10,191 nt of DNA. It comes from Planctomycetaceae bacterium. Its GTDB lineage: Bacteria; Planctomycetota; Planctomycetia; Pirellulales; Pirellulaceae. The stretch lies in assembly GCA_007129635.1 (NCBI GenBank), contig SKVE01000630.1, positions 1 through 10,191 on the forward strand, read 5' to 3'. Within the stretch, counting starts at the first letter, position 1; the number at the start of each line of letters is the position of its first letter. The translations under genes and the position numbers were made by a program. Of this stretch, positions 1 through 6,943 are shown in pieces. The notes under the pieces were generated by a model. That model was not told the origin of the DNA, did no database searches, and was given only the letters and a program-made list of their open reading frames with translations.

Positions 1-144
1 ACACTTACGGCACTCGGCGGGCCCAGGCCGCCCGGATGGCAGACAACACGCATGCGATGACAGCAGCAAGCGGTACTTTCTTTTTTTTCTCACGCGAACT
101 CAAGATCGCCATGACAACAGCGAACATCTACGGTGTCGTCTTCG
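1..144. other. Upstream spacer before the repeat array; no supported gene
   Basis: I see no supportable gene here. There is a small dyad at 16-32 (GGCGG, 7-nt loop, CCGCC) and a pyrimidine run with eight consecutive T at about 81-88, but the two are not adjacent, so this is not a standard terminator. An ATG at 36 opens a reading frame that runs into the repeat array, but it has no ribosome binding site and most of its sequence is just the translated repeat. The stretch could be the distal flank of a gene outside the window. Confidence 0.4.
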
Positions 145-300
145 CTGGAGTTCACGATTCATCGTGTCCGCTGGAGTTCACGATTCATCGTGTTCGTTGG
201 AGTTCACGATTCATCGTGTCCGTTGGAGTTCACGATTCATCGTGTCCGCTGGAGTTCACGATTCATCGTGTCCGTTGGAGTTCACGATTCATCGTGTGTC
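145..300. repeat. Six-copy 26-bp tandem repeat, each copy with a 14-bp dyad
   Basis: Six head-to-tail units start at 145, 171, 197, 223, 249 and 275. Units differ only at the first base (C or T) and at base 24 (T in unit 2), and the last unit has an extra GT before its final bases. Each contains CACGATTCATCGTG, a 6+2+6 inverted repeat, at 153-166, 179-192, 205-218, 231-244, 257-270 and 283-296. There are no spacers, so it is not CRISPR. The 26-bp period is about two and a half helical turns, so successive dyads would alternate faces of the helix. The array ends about 80 bp before the ABC transporter start. It could be a protein-binding array, an origin-like iteron set or a selfish tandem repeat; the sequence alone does not decide. 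Confidence 0.95.
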
Positions 301-308
301 CGATGAAT
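287..308. repeat. Hairpin closing the tandem array (inverted partial unit)
   Basis: The last repeat copy contributes ATTCATCG (287-294). After the six bases TGTGTC, its exact reverse complement CGATGAAT follows (301-308). The result is a perfect 8-bp stem with a 6-nt loop at the array's right edge. It is absent from the other copies because none is followed by an inverted unit fragment. No T run follows it, so it is not a standard terminator. Confidence 0.7.
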
Positions 309-380
309 GCCATGTCCTCCGCGCGCTGAACCGTGATCGCCACCCCCTTTTATTAGCACCTTAAATCAGGAACGATTTGC
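301..380. promoter_or_regulatory. Leader of the ABC transporter operon
   Basis: This 80-bp leader lies between the repeat array and the GTG start at 381. A clear ribosome binding site AGGAA lies at 368-372, 8 nt before the start, and supports GTG rather than a later start. A -10-like TATTAG is present at 351-356, but I see no matching -35 box, so a promoter is not established. The position makes it the natural target if the dyad array is regulatory. Confidence 0.4.
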
Positions 381-1400
381 GTGAATCTGGCAATTCGAAC
401 GGAGCATCTGACGAAGGTCTACTCGGGGCGTGTGATCGCGGTAAATGATCTGAACCTAACGATTCCTGAGGGCGCTATCTACGGGCTGCTCGGCCCCAAT
501 GGTGCGGGCAAGACGACGACGATCCGTCTGCTGTTGGGACTACAACGGTCCACCGCCGGGGTTGCCCAGGTGTTTGGCCAAGCAGCAGGAGTCCATGCCG
601 TCCATGTACGCAGGATGATTGGATTTCTACCGACGAACCCGAGCTTCCCCGCCCATCTGCGTCCCATCGAGTATCTGGATCTGTTGGGGAAACTGTGCCG
701 TTTGCCTCGCCAGATACGCCAGCCACGGTTGACCTCCTTGCTGCGAGCCGTCGGGTTGACCGGTGCAACGGAACAGCGGATCGGCACGTTTTCGACCGGG
801 ATGTGCACTCGGTTGGGAATCGCCGCATCCTTGCTGGCCGACCCGCCTCTTCTGCTTTGGGACGAGCCCACGGCGGGATTGGACCCGGCGGCGCGACGTT
901 TCACGTTGAACCTGATCCGCCAACTGGCCGAAACGCGAACCGTGGTGGTGGCGACGCATATCCTGAGCGATATCGACCAGATCTGCGATCACGTGGGCGT
1001 GATGCTGGAAGGTCGCATGATCTTTAGCGGTTCGATCCAGCAGATGCGACAGAAACTGGTCAGTGACGAAATCTGCCTGGAATTGGAAGGTTCCGCCGAA
1101 GCCATGGACGCCGTGGTCCAGCAAGCCGCTGGCGTGGAGGGGGTGACCGTCCAGAGGCGACCACCGCGAACCTTGGCGGTTCGCATCGCGAGCAGCACGG
1201 GGCGAGCCGCCGGGTTGGCCCAGGTGTTGCGTCATGTCGACGCTAGTGGCTGTAGGCTGCAAGCGATCCAGTCGGGTCAGAACGAGACGGAAAACGCTTA
1301 CTTGCAATTGCTCCAGGAGGATCAGGCACATGGGTTCAATCGATTCGACCTCGGGAAATCGGCTGTGGTGGATGCCCGCGGGAGCGATCCTCAGCTATGA
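381..1400 (+). CDS. ABC-2 type transporter ATP-binding protein
   Basis: This is a 339-residue cytoplasmic nucleotide-binding subunit that should power the membrane permease encoded immediately downstream. Visible motifs are Walker A GPNGAGKTT (residues 38-46), a signature-type FSTGM (137-141), Walker B LLLWDEPTAGLDP (157-169, with D161 and catalytic E162) and the H-loop histidine H193 in ATHILSD. At the Q-loop, where LPQ or LPE is usual, the protein reads LPTNP with T85, an unusual substitution. The GTG start is backed by AGGAA 8 nt upstream and gives the expected N-terminus. Residues after about 315 form a tail encoded in the overlap with the permease and probably carry no domain. The family matches multidrug/Gliding/Nat-type exporters, but the substrate cannot be read from sequence. 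Confidence 0.95.
   Translation: MNLAIRTEHLTKVYSGRVIAVNDLNLTIPEGAIYGLLGPNGAGKTTTIRLLLGLQRSTAGVAQVFGQAAGVHAVHVRRMIGFLPTNPSFPAHLRPIEYLDLLGKLCRLPRQIRQPRLTSLLRAVGLTGATEQRIGTFSTGMCTRLGIAASLLADPPLLLWDEPTAGLDPAARRFTLNLIRQLAETRTVVVATHILSDIDQICDHVGVMLEGRMIFSGSIQQMRQKLVSDEICLELEGSAEAMDAVVQQAAGVEGVTVQRRPPRTLAVRIASSTGRAAGLAQVLRHVDASGCRLQAIQSGQNETENAYLQLLQEDQAHGFNRFDLGKSAVVDARGSDPQL
1315..1320 (+). promoter_or_regulatory. Ribosome binding site AGGAGG deciding the permease start
   Basis: A perfect AGGAGG sits inside the ATPase reading frame, 9 nt before the ATG at 1330. It supports translation of the permease starting well inside the upstream gene and therefore a translationally coupled pair. Confidence 0.75.
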
Positions 1401-2247
1401 ACTCGGGGGATTGCTGGCCAACTGGCTGGTGCGTTTATGGTTCGCCGCGACAATCGTTCTGACGCTGCTGATCCTGGCAGCAAACTGGGCTTCCAACCCG
1501 ACCGCGCCGATGCTGCAGGCATTGCTGTTTCCGTACCTGATTTTTCCTTGGTTCTTGGTCGTCATGGTGTTGGGGATCAGTCCCGTAACCGGCTCGCGAC
1601 TCGATTCCCTGGCCGACGGAATTCTCAGTCGTCCAATCACGCGTTACGAGTACTTGCTGGCCGCATGGGCGGCGCGGGTGTTGGTCGTGTTGGCCGTCTA
1701 TCTGTTGGTAATGGTCCCGGTCGTGCTGCTGGCGGTGTACGCTCGGCGTGATGTGGCCGAGGATACGGTGACCGCCTACGGAGTCCTGTCAACGCTGACG
1801 GTGGTCGGGCTGATCCAGGTGTTTTTGGTTACGCTGGGCTTTTTGGTCGGCACGTTATTGCGACACCCGCTGCTGGCGGCCGTGGTGCTGATATTCACGT
1901 GGATGCCCGTGAATTGGGTGTTAAGCACTTTCGATCTCGAACAGTTCTCGCCTTGGACCATGTACGTAGCGGTCCCCTCGTTGTTGCGGACGCCGTGGGA
2001 GACGGCTGAGCTGGACGAGGAGCAAACTTCCACGCAAATGGCGGAGGATGCCGAAGCGCTCGCGAAGTTCATCAGTGTGATGACGGGCCAGTCGCAGGCA
2101 CCTGCAAGGCAAGCTCGCCAGGACAGCTTTCTCGAGCCGCGGGAGTTTCGCCATCTATCCGTGCCTCGTATTCTGGCTGGCTACGGCGTTCCGACGCTGG
2201 CCGCCCTGTTGGTATCGCTGATCGTATTCCATCGACGCGACTTGTGA
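1330..2247 (+). CDS. ABC-2 type transporter permease
   Basis: This 305-residue integral membrane protein is the likely partner of the preceding ATPase. Hydrophobic segments lie at roughly residues 33-53, 64-83, 112-137, 150-178, 180-200 and 281-300, giving the six helices expected of ABC-2 permeases. The stretch DSLADGILSRPITRYEYL after helix 2 resembles the cytoplasmic coupling region of this family. A polar, acidic loop (about 223-278) sits between helices 5 and 6. The ATG at 1330 is chosen because a full AGGAGG lies at 1315-1320, 9 nt before it; this makes the gene overlap the ATPase gene by 71 nt in another frame. A later ATG at 1372 would keep all helices but lacks such a site. Substrate unknown. 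Confidence 0.88.
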   Translation: MGSIDSTSGNRLWWMPAGAILSYELGGLLANWLVRLWFAATIVLTLLILAANWASNPTAPMLQALLFPYLIFPWFLVVMVLGISPVTGSRLDSLADGILSRPITRYEYLLAAWAARVLVVLAVYLLVMVPVVLLAVYARRDVAEDTVTAYGVLSTLTVVGLIQVFLVTLGFLVGTLLRHPLLAAVVLIFTWMPVNWVLSTFDLEQFSPWTMYVAVPSLLRTPWETAELDEEQTSTQMAEDAEALAKFISVMTGQSQAPARQARQDSFLEPREFRHLSVPRILAGYGVPTLAALLVSLIVFHRRDL

Positions 2248-2350
2248 CGTGTTACCCCGTTGTTTTCGGTTTGTGATCCATGGGATCGAGTTTACCTCGA
2301 AAAAAATGATCGTTGTACTTCTTTTGCCCTTTTCTGCAAGGAATTCAAGC
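2248..2350. other. Short spacer between permease and secreted protein genes
   Basis: This 103-bp gap holds two small dyads: GATCC/GGATC (2275-2287) and TCGAG/CTCGA (2286-2300), the second followed by seven A residues at 2300-2306. The A run is on the wrong side for a + strand terminator. AAGGAA at 2338-2343 is the ribosome binding site for the next gene. No promoter with both boxes could be recognised, so read-through from the transporter genes is possible. Confidence 0.4.
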
Positions 2351-4111
2351 ATGATTCGTTATCGCTATCGCTGGTCCGCCGTGCTGCTGGTTCTGATCGC
2401 ATCGATCACCACCCCGATGTTGGCGGCCGATTCGCCGGGCTGGTCGCATGCCACCGCGTTGCCGCACGAGGCCTACGTGGCTGTAGAGATTTCTCAGCCC
2501 GATCGTGTGCTGCAGCAGTTGTTCGAGCCGCGAGTGAAGCAGGCGGTGACTTCGCATCCCGAGTTTGTACGTCAGCGAAATCAGCCCGATTTCCTGCAGA
2601 TGATGAATCTGGTCGAGTACTTCGAGCGGCGTTTCGAAACCGATCTGCAGGGCCTGTTGCAGAAACTGCTGGGAGGCGGCATCACGTTGGGAATCGGCCC
2701 CGGCGAGCAGGTGTTGGTGATCCTCGAGGCGGAAGATGAGAAGGTTCTCAGCGAGGTTCACGACTTCCTCTTGATGATTGCTCGGAATCAAGAGCAAGGC
2801 CAGAACGATTCGGTGAGATCTGCCGAGTATCGAGGGGTCACGGGCTGGAGCTTCGGGCCGGGCCAGACGCATGCGATCCTGGGCAACCGACTGCTGTGGA
2901 CCAACCAGCCCCAGGCGTTGACAGCGGCCATCGATCGTATCCAACAAGCCGATCTGCCAAATCTTGCCTCGCTGCCGAGCTATCAGCAATCCCGAAAGTC
3001 ATCCGCCAAACGGCCGGTCGCGTCGGTGTTTGCCCGCATGGATGTGCTGAAGGAATTGCCGCCCGTAGCGGCTGCATTGGACCAGCAGAATAATCCCCTG
3101 CTGACTCTTCTGCTGGCGCCGCTGATGCAGGCCTGGAAACAATCCGATTGGCTGGCACTGGACTTGGACCTGGAAGATCTAACGCTGACGATGACGGTCA
3201 CCAGCGATGGCCGTGCAGACGATGGAGCATTGCCGACCGGCTTCGCGAAATCAACTGAGGCGGCAGACGGCGCGATGCCGAATCTGAACGTACCACGGCA
3301 GATCGCGGGCATCAGCTTCTACCGCGATTTGCACCGGTTCTATGCGGCCAAAGACGATCTGTTCCCTCAACGCACGTCGGGGCTGATCTTCTTCGAAAAC
3401 ATGATGGGCATCTTCTTTACGGGGCGCGATCTGACCGAAGAAGTACTGGCGGAACTTCATCCCGAGGTGCGGATGGTCATCGCCCAGCAAGAGTATCCTG
3501 CCGAGATCGGGACGCCCGACCCGCAGTTGCCGGGCGTCGCACTCGTCTTTCGCATGAAACGCCCGGATCAGTTCTCGTTGGTCGCCGAAGAAGCCTGGCA
3601 GAAGGCGTTGGGTTTGATCAACTTCACTCGCGGCCAACAGGCCGAACCGGGATTGATCTTGGATAAGCCCACGCACGCCGGCGTCAAGTACACCTTGGCT
3701 GCCTTTTTACCACCGGAAAAGAGCGATCGGGCGCCGGCCGAGACCCGTTTCAACTTTCAACCCGCCCTGGCCATGCTCGATGGCTTCTTGGTCCTCAGTT
3801 CAACCGATGCCCTGGCTCGGGATCTGATCGACGCCTTGCAGCAGGAGACGAAGGAGGGGGTGGTGCCGGAGGCCGGAAATCACTCGATCGCCCAACTCAA
3901 CGGCAGCAGCCTGGCGTCCATCGTCCGGGCGAATCGCGAAACGCTGATCCGGCAAAACATGGTGGAGAAAGGCCATTCGCGAGAACAGGCGGAAGCGGAG
4001 ATCGGAATGTTGGCTGCGGTCGTGGGCAGTATCGGCCGGTTGCAAATCGCCGCCGGCGGTGATCGGGCCGAACAACTGACCATTGAATTGGAACTGGATC
4101 TCCAGCCCTGA
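2351..4111 (+). CDS. Secreted protein of unknown function (586 aa)
   Basis: I do not recognise a family. The start at 2351 is preferred because AAGGAA lies 7 nt upstream and because the protein then opens with a textbook signal peptide: a basic start (MIRYRYRW), a hydrophobic core at about residues 9-21, and a likely cleavage near MLAA/DS (25-26). An in-frame GTG at 2249 and ATG at 2306 would put extra sequence before this signal and lack a binding site. The mature part has no further clear membrane helix, few cysteines, and many hydrophobic/charged alternations such as GPGEQVLVILEAEDE (116-130), which suggest a mixed alpha/beta soluble fold in the periplasm or outside. It weakly recalls large planctomycete exported proteins of the DUF3352 kind, but I cannot confirm that. 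It follows the transporter genes by 103 bp on the same strand. Confidence 0.85.
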   Translation: MIRYRYRWSAVLLVLIASITTPMLAADSPGWSHATALPHEAYVAVEISQPDRVLQQLFEPRVKQAVTSHPEFVRQRNQPDFLQMMNLVEYFERRFETDLQGLLQKLLGGGITLGIGPGEQVLVILEAEDEKVLSEVHDFLLMIARNQEQGQNDSVRSAEYRGVTGWSFGPGQTHAILGNRLLWTNQPQALTAAIDRIQQADLPNLASLPSYQQSRKSSAKRPVASVFARMDVLKELPPVAAALDQQNNPLLTLLLAPLMQAWKQSDWLALDLDLEDLTLTMTVTSDGRADDGALPTGFAKSTEAADGAMPNLNVPRQIAGISFYRDLHRFYAAKDDLFPQRTSGLIFFENMMGIFFTGRDLTEEVLAELHPEVRMVIAQQEYPAEIGTPDPQLPGVALVFRMKRPDQFSLVAEEAWQKALGLINFTRGQQAEPGLILDKPTHAGVKYTLAAFLPPEKSDRAPAETRFNFQPALAMLDGFLVLSSTDALARDLIDALQQETKEGVVPEAGNHSIAQLNGSSLASIVRANRETLIRQNMVEKGHSREQAEAEIGMLAAVVGSIGRLQIAAGGDRAEQLTIELELDLQP

Positions 4112-4151
4112 CGCACGGCGTTCGGAGCCGGCCGATTGAGCCGGTGCGTCA
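4109..4151 (+). terminator. Long hairpin spanning the stop codon; possible terminator or mRNA-stability element
   Basis: TGACGCAC (4109-4116), which includes the TGA stop, pairs perfectly with GTGCGTCA (4144-4151). The stem continues with GGC/GCC past one bulged G at 4143, and a second small stem TCGG/CCGA (4122-4125 with 4132-4135) caps it. No T run follows, so a factor-independent terminator of the usual form is not shown. A partial terminator, a processing site or an end-protecting hairpin between this gene and the DUF1800 gene all fit. Confidence 0.5.
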
Positions 4152-4186
4152 AGTTCAAGACAACCAGACATCAGGGAGCATGCGAG

Positions 4187-5587
4187 ATGACACCACAAGC
4201 GGCTTGGGCGCCCTACGAACCGGGACCAGATGGGCCTTGGGATCTGCCGCGAGCCGCGCATCTGTTGCGCCGTGCTGGATTCGCTGCGGATTGGTCGACG
4301 CTGCAACAGGCGATCGACGACGGCCTCGACGAGACGATCGAACGATTATTGCGTCCTCCGGGAGACCTGTTGGAATTCGAGGCCACTTTCGACGGATACG
4401 AGTCCGCCGCAGCAACCGACGGCTCGACGGAATCGATCCGCGCGTGGTGGTTGCGCAGGATGATCGAAACTCCACATCCGCTGCTGGAAAAGATGACCCT
4501 GTTCTGGCACCATCACTTTGCGATCAGCAACGACGGGGTGAACAACGCCCGGCTGATGGTGCGTTCGATCCATACGCTGCGACAAGGATCGCTGGGAAGC
4601 TACCGTCAGTTGCTGGGCGACGTGATCAACGATCCGGCCCTGTACCTGAGCCTACGATCCGATCGAAGTCGCCGGTCCGAACCGGCCACCAACGTCGCTG
4701 GTCAACTGTTGGACCGATTTGGTGTCGGGCCCGGCCATTACGATGAGCACGATCTGAACGCTGCGGCTCGTGCACTGACTGGACGCTTCGTGCTGCGTAA
4801 CGAGTTACGTTTTTTCGCTCACGAGTTCGACGATGGGCAGAAGACTCTGTTGGGTCAGCAGGGAGCGTGGAATGCCGAGGACGCCGTCCGGATCGTGGCC
4901 CAGCATCCAGCGACCGCGGAGAATATCGTTCGCAAACTGTATGCGTGGTTGGTCGCCGACGACGTTGGGGATGTACAGGAAACGAACCAACCTGCAAAGC
5001 AAACCGATTCGATCGAGAGCCAGGTTCCCAGTTCGCAGTTTTTGGAACCGCTGGTCACTCAGTTTCACCAACATGATGACGTCGGAGTGATCATCGAGAG
5101 AATCCTGCGGTCTCGGCACTTCTTCGCTTCGGCCGCGTATCGGCGACGGATCAAGAGCCCCGTCGAACTGGCGGTGGGGTTGGCTCGCGCCATGGAGCGA
5201 TCGATTCCCACGATGCGGTTGGGCCAGCAACTGGGTGAACTGGGCCAGGATCTTTATCGCCCACCCACATCCGCAGGCTTTCCTATTGGCCCAGATTGGA
5301 TCAACCAGGCGACCCTGATCGGCCGCTGGGACCTGACCGCCAAAATGCTGGCCGAATCGGGCCCGTACGAAGGCCGTTTGAACCCGGCGACGCTGGCGGA
5401 AGAGTATCAGGTCGATCGACCCGAACGCGTCGCTCAATGGTTGGCCGATCTGTTGTTGGATGGGGAACTGCCCGTTCCCGTCCGGCAGCGTTGGCAGCAG
5501 CGTTTCACGTCAGAAGACTTCACAGCCGCTTCGATTCGTCAACTGGCCATCGAACTGACTCAAGCCCCCGAATACCAACTCGCATGA
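4187..5587 (+). CDS. DUF1800 family protein
   Basis: This 466-residue protein belongs to the DUF1800 family, whose biochemical role is not established and whose genes commonly sit directly before DUF1501 genes. Family landmarks visible in order are HLLRRAGFA (25-33), the FWHHHFAIS block (106-114), a QLLDRFGVG...NAAARALTG block (173-199), HEFDDGQKTLLG (212-223), SPVELAVGLARAMER (324-338) and the C-terminal GQDLYRPP...WINQATLIGRW (353-381). Some usual residues are altered: the common ARELLELF reads AGQLLDRF, and the tryptophan after ALTG is R200. The ATG is supported by AGGGAG (4173-4178), 8 nt upstream; an upstream in-frame TTG at 4136 lies within the hairpin and is less likely. No signal peptide is seen. 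The stop is only 24 nt before the DUF1501 start, so the pair is likely co-translated. Confidence 0.92.
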   Translation: MTPQAAWAPYEPGPDGPWDLPRAAHLLRRAGFAADWSTLQQAIDDGLDETIERLLRPPGDLLEFEATFDGYESAAATDGSTESIRAWWLRRMIETPHPLLEKMTLFWHHHFAISNDGVNNARLMVRSIHTLRQGSLGSYRQLLGDVINDPALYLSLRSDRSRRSEPATNVAGQLLDRFGVGPGHYDEHDLNAAARALTGRFVLRNELRFFAHEFDDGQKTLLGQQGAWNAEDAVRIVAQHPATAENIVRKLYAWLVADDVGDVQETNQPAKQTDSIESQVPSSQFLEPLVTQFHQHDDVGVIIERILRSRHFFASAAYRRRIKSPVELAVGLARAMERSIPTMRLGQQLGELGQDLYRPPTSAGFPIGPDWINQATLIGRWDLTAKMLAESGPYEGRLNPATLAEEYQVDRPERVAQWLADLLLDGELPVPVRQRWQQRFTSEDFTAASIRQLAIELTQAPEYQLA

Positions 5588-5611
5588 TCGGAAACGATCG
5601 AGGAGAACGCC

Positions 5612-6841
5612 ATGACCATCCATCGCCGCAGCTTTTTGAAAGCCACCGCAGGTTACCCGGCCCTGCTGTGTTTGGCCCCCTACGCACCGTCGGTGCTGGT
5701 ACGCACTGCATTGGCATCCGTCGAACGATCGTCGGACCGTTCGACCGTGTTGGTTATCGTCCAATTGACGGGCGGCAACGATGGCTTGAACACGGTCGTG
5801 CCGGTCTCGGACGACCAATATGGCCGCAACCGTCACACGTTGCGGCTGACCGCTCGTGAAGTGCTGAAGATCGATGACGATCTGGGGTTTCATCCGGCGT
5901 TGACGGGGATGTCGCGGCTGTACAACGAAGGGCGATTGAGCGTCGTGCAAGGTGTCGGGTACGAAGCGAACAACCGCGACCATGATGCGGCCATGCGCGA
6001 CTGGTACACGGCTTGTCCCGGCGACGCCACCTGCGATACCGGCTGGTTGGGTCGCGCGATCGACGCGGTCGACGACTCGCAGCGGATTAGGAATCCCGGC
6101 GTATTCGTCGGTCCGATCTCCCAACCGCTGGCGATGACCGCCCGACGTTCGATCGTTCCCCACATCCGATCGCTGAACCAGTGGCCCCTGGCTGCGGCCA
6201 AACTACCCGTTGAATCGGGCGAGGCACCCTCGGCCGAGGAACCGCTCCTGCTGCAACATCTGCGGCGGACTGCCGTTGCCGCGCATTGGAGCCGCCGTCA
6301 GATCGAGCAAGCACTGCGTGCCGTCGGCGACCGCCGCCTGTACCCGAATTCTCCCTTGGGCGGGCAGTTGAAGATCCTCTCGGACCTGATTCGCGCCGAT
6401 GTTGGCGTGAAGATCTTTTTTACCGAATTAGGTGGCGGCGGGATCGGCGGGTTCGACAACCACGCCAACCAGCGCGACAACCACGCGGCCCTGCTGCGTC
6501 AATTGTCCGAAGCGGTCACCGCGTTCGTCGATGACTTGGACGATGCGGGACTGGCTGATCGAGTCGTCTTGATGACCTTCTCGGAATTTGGCAGGACGCT
6601 GCAGGAGAATGGTCGTCGAGGCACCGACCACGGGAATGCCGCACCGATCTTCTTGGCCGGTGGTCGTTTACAAGGCGGGCTGCATGGCGCCCATCCCGAC
6701 CTGACCGATCTGGAGGGCGATTCACCGAAGCCCCACACGGACTTCCGTCAATTGTACGCCACCGTGCTGGACCAATGGCTGGGCTTTGACAGCCACCGAA
6801 TCCTGCATGATAATTTCTCCACGCTGAATCTGTTCGCGTAA
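5612..6841 (+). CDS. DUF1501 family protein with Tat signal
   Basis: This 409-residue DUF1501 protein belongs to the group with an alkaline phosphatase/sulfatase-like fold. It starts with a twin-arginine signal, RRSFLK at residues 5-10, followed by a moderately hydrophobic stretch to about 35, so it is probably folded in the cytoplasm and exported by Tat. Landmarks are QLTGGNDGLNTVVP (51-64), GFHPALTGM (92-100), FDNHANQRDNH (281-291), SEFGRT (324-329), GTDHG (337-341) and the C-terminal HTDFRQLYATVLDQWLG (375-391). The Asp/His residues in these blocks are plausible metal ligands by analogy with the fold; no activity is proven for most members. AGGAG (5601-5605) lies 6 nt before the ATG. It follows DUF1800 by 24 nt, the usual arrangement for this pair. 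Confidence 0.95.
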   Translation: MTIHRRSFLKATAGYPALLCLAPYAPSVLVRTALASVERSSDRSTVLVIVQLTGGNDGLNTVVPVSDDQYGRNRHTLRLTAREVLKIDDDLGFHPALTGMSRLYNEGRLSVVQGVGYEANNRDHDAAMRDWYTACPGDATCDTGWLGRAIDAVDDSQRIRNPGVFVGPISQPLAMTARRSIVPHIRSLNQWPLAAAKLPVESGEAPSAEEPLLLQHLRRTAVAAHWSRRQIEQALRAVGDRRLYPNSPLGGQLKILSDLIRADVGVKIFFTELGGGGIGGFDNHANQRDNHAALLRQLSEAVTAFVDDLDDAGLADRVVLMTFSEFGRTLQENGRRGTDHGNAAPIFLAGGRLQGGLHGAHPDLTDLEGDSPKPHTDFRQLYATVLDQWLGFDSHRILHDNFSTLNLFA

Positions 6842-6943
6842 TCGCCCGGCCGCCTTGGACGTTACCTGACGAAGCCAGCCGTTTTGCGCTGATATCGTCG
6901 TTGACGGTGGCGCCAAAGACTCAAACAACTGAAGGAATTATCC
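6842..6943. other. Spacer between DUF1501 and sulfatase genes
   Basis: This 102-bp gap contains AAGGAA (6932-6937), 6 nt before the sulfatase ATG. A -35-like TTGACG at 6901-6906 has no acceptable -10 box 16-18 bp further on, so I do not call a promoter. No terminator hairpin with a T run is visible after the DUF1501 stop, so the sulfatase could be on the same transcript. Confidence 0.35.

Noticed and set aside
145..300. CRISPR array
   Set aside because: Units are directly adjacent with no unique spacers, and no cas gene is present in the window.
36..364. Two overlapping + strand frames (97 and 66 residues) over the tandem repeats
   Set aside because: They are mostly the 26-bp repeat translated in rotating frames (period 26 residues), with no ribosome binding site and no non-repeat protein signal.
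627..1331. 234-residue minus-strand frame opposite the ABC ATPase
   Set aside because: It is the complement of a gene with intact ATPase motifs; the translation has no recognisable domain.
2249..2350. Longer N-terminus of the secreted protein from GTG 2249 or ATG 2306
   Set aside because: Neither start has a ribosome binding site and both would place extra residues before a proper signal peptide; 2351 has AAGGAA at the right distance.
6901..6930. Promoter before the sulfatase based on TTGACG
   Set aside because: No hexamer at 16-18 bp downstream resembles a -10 box (ACAACT matches only two positions).
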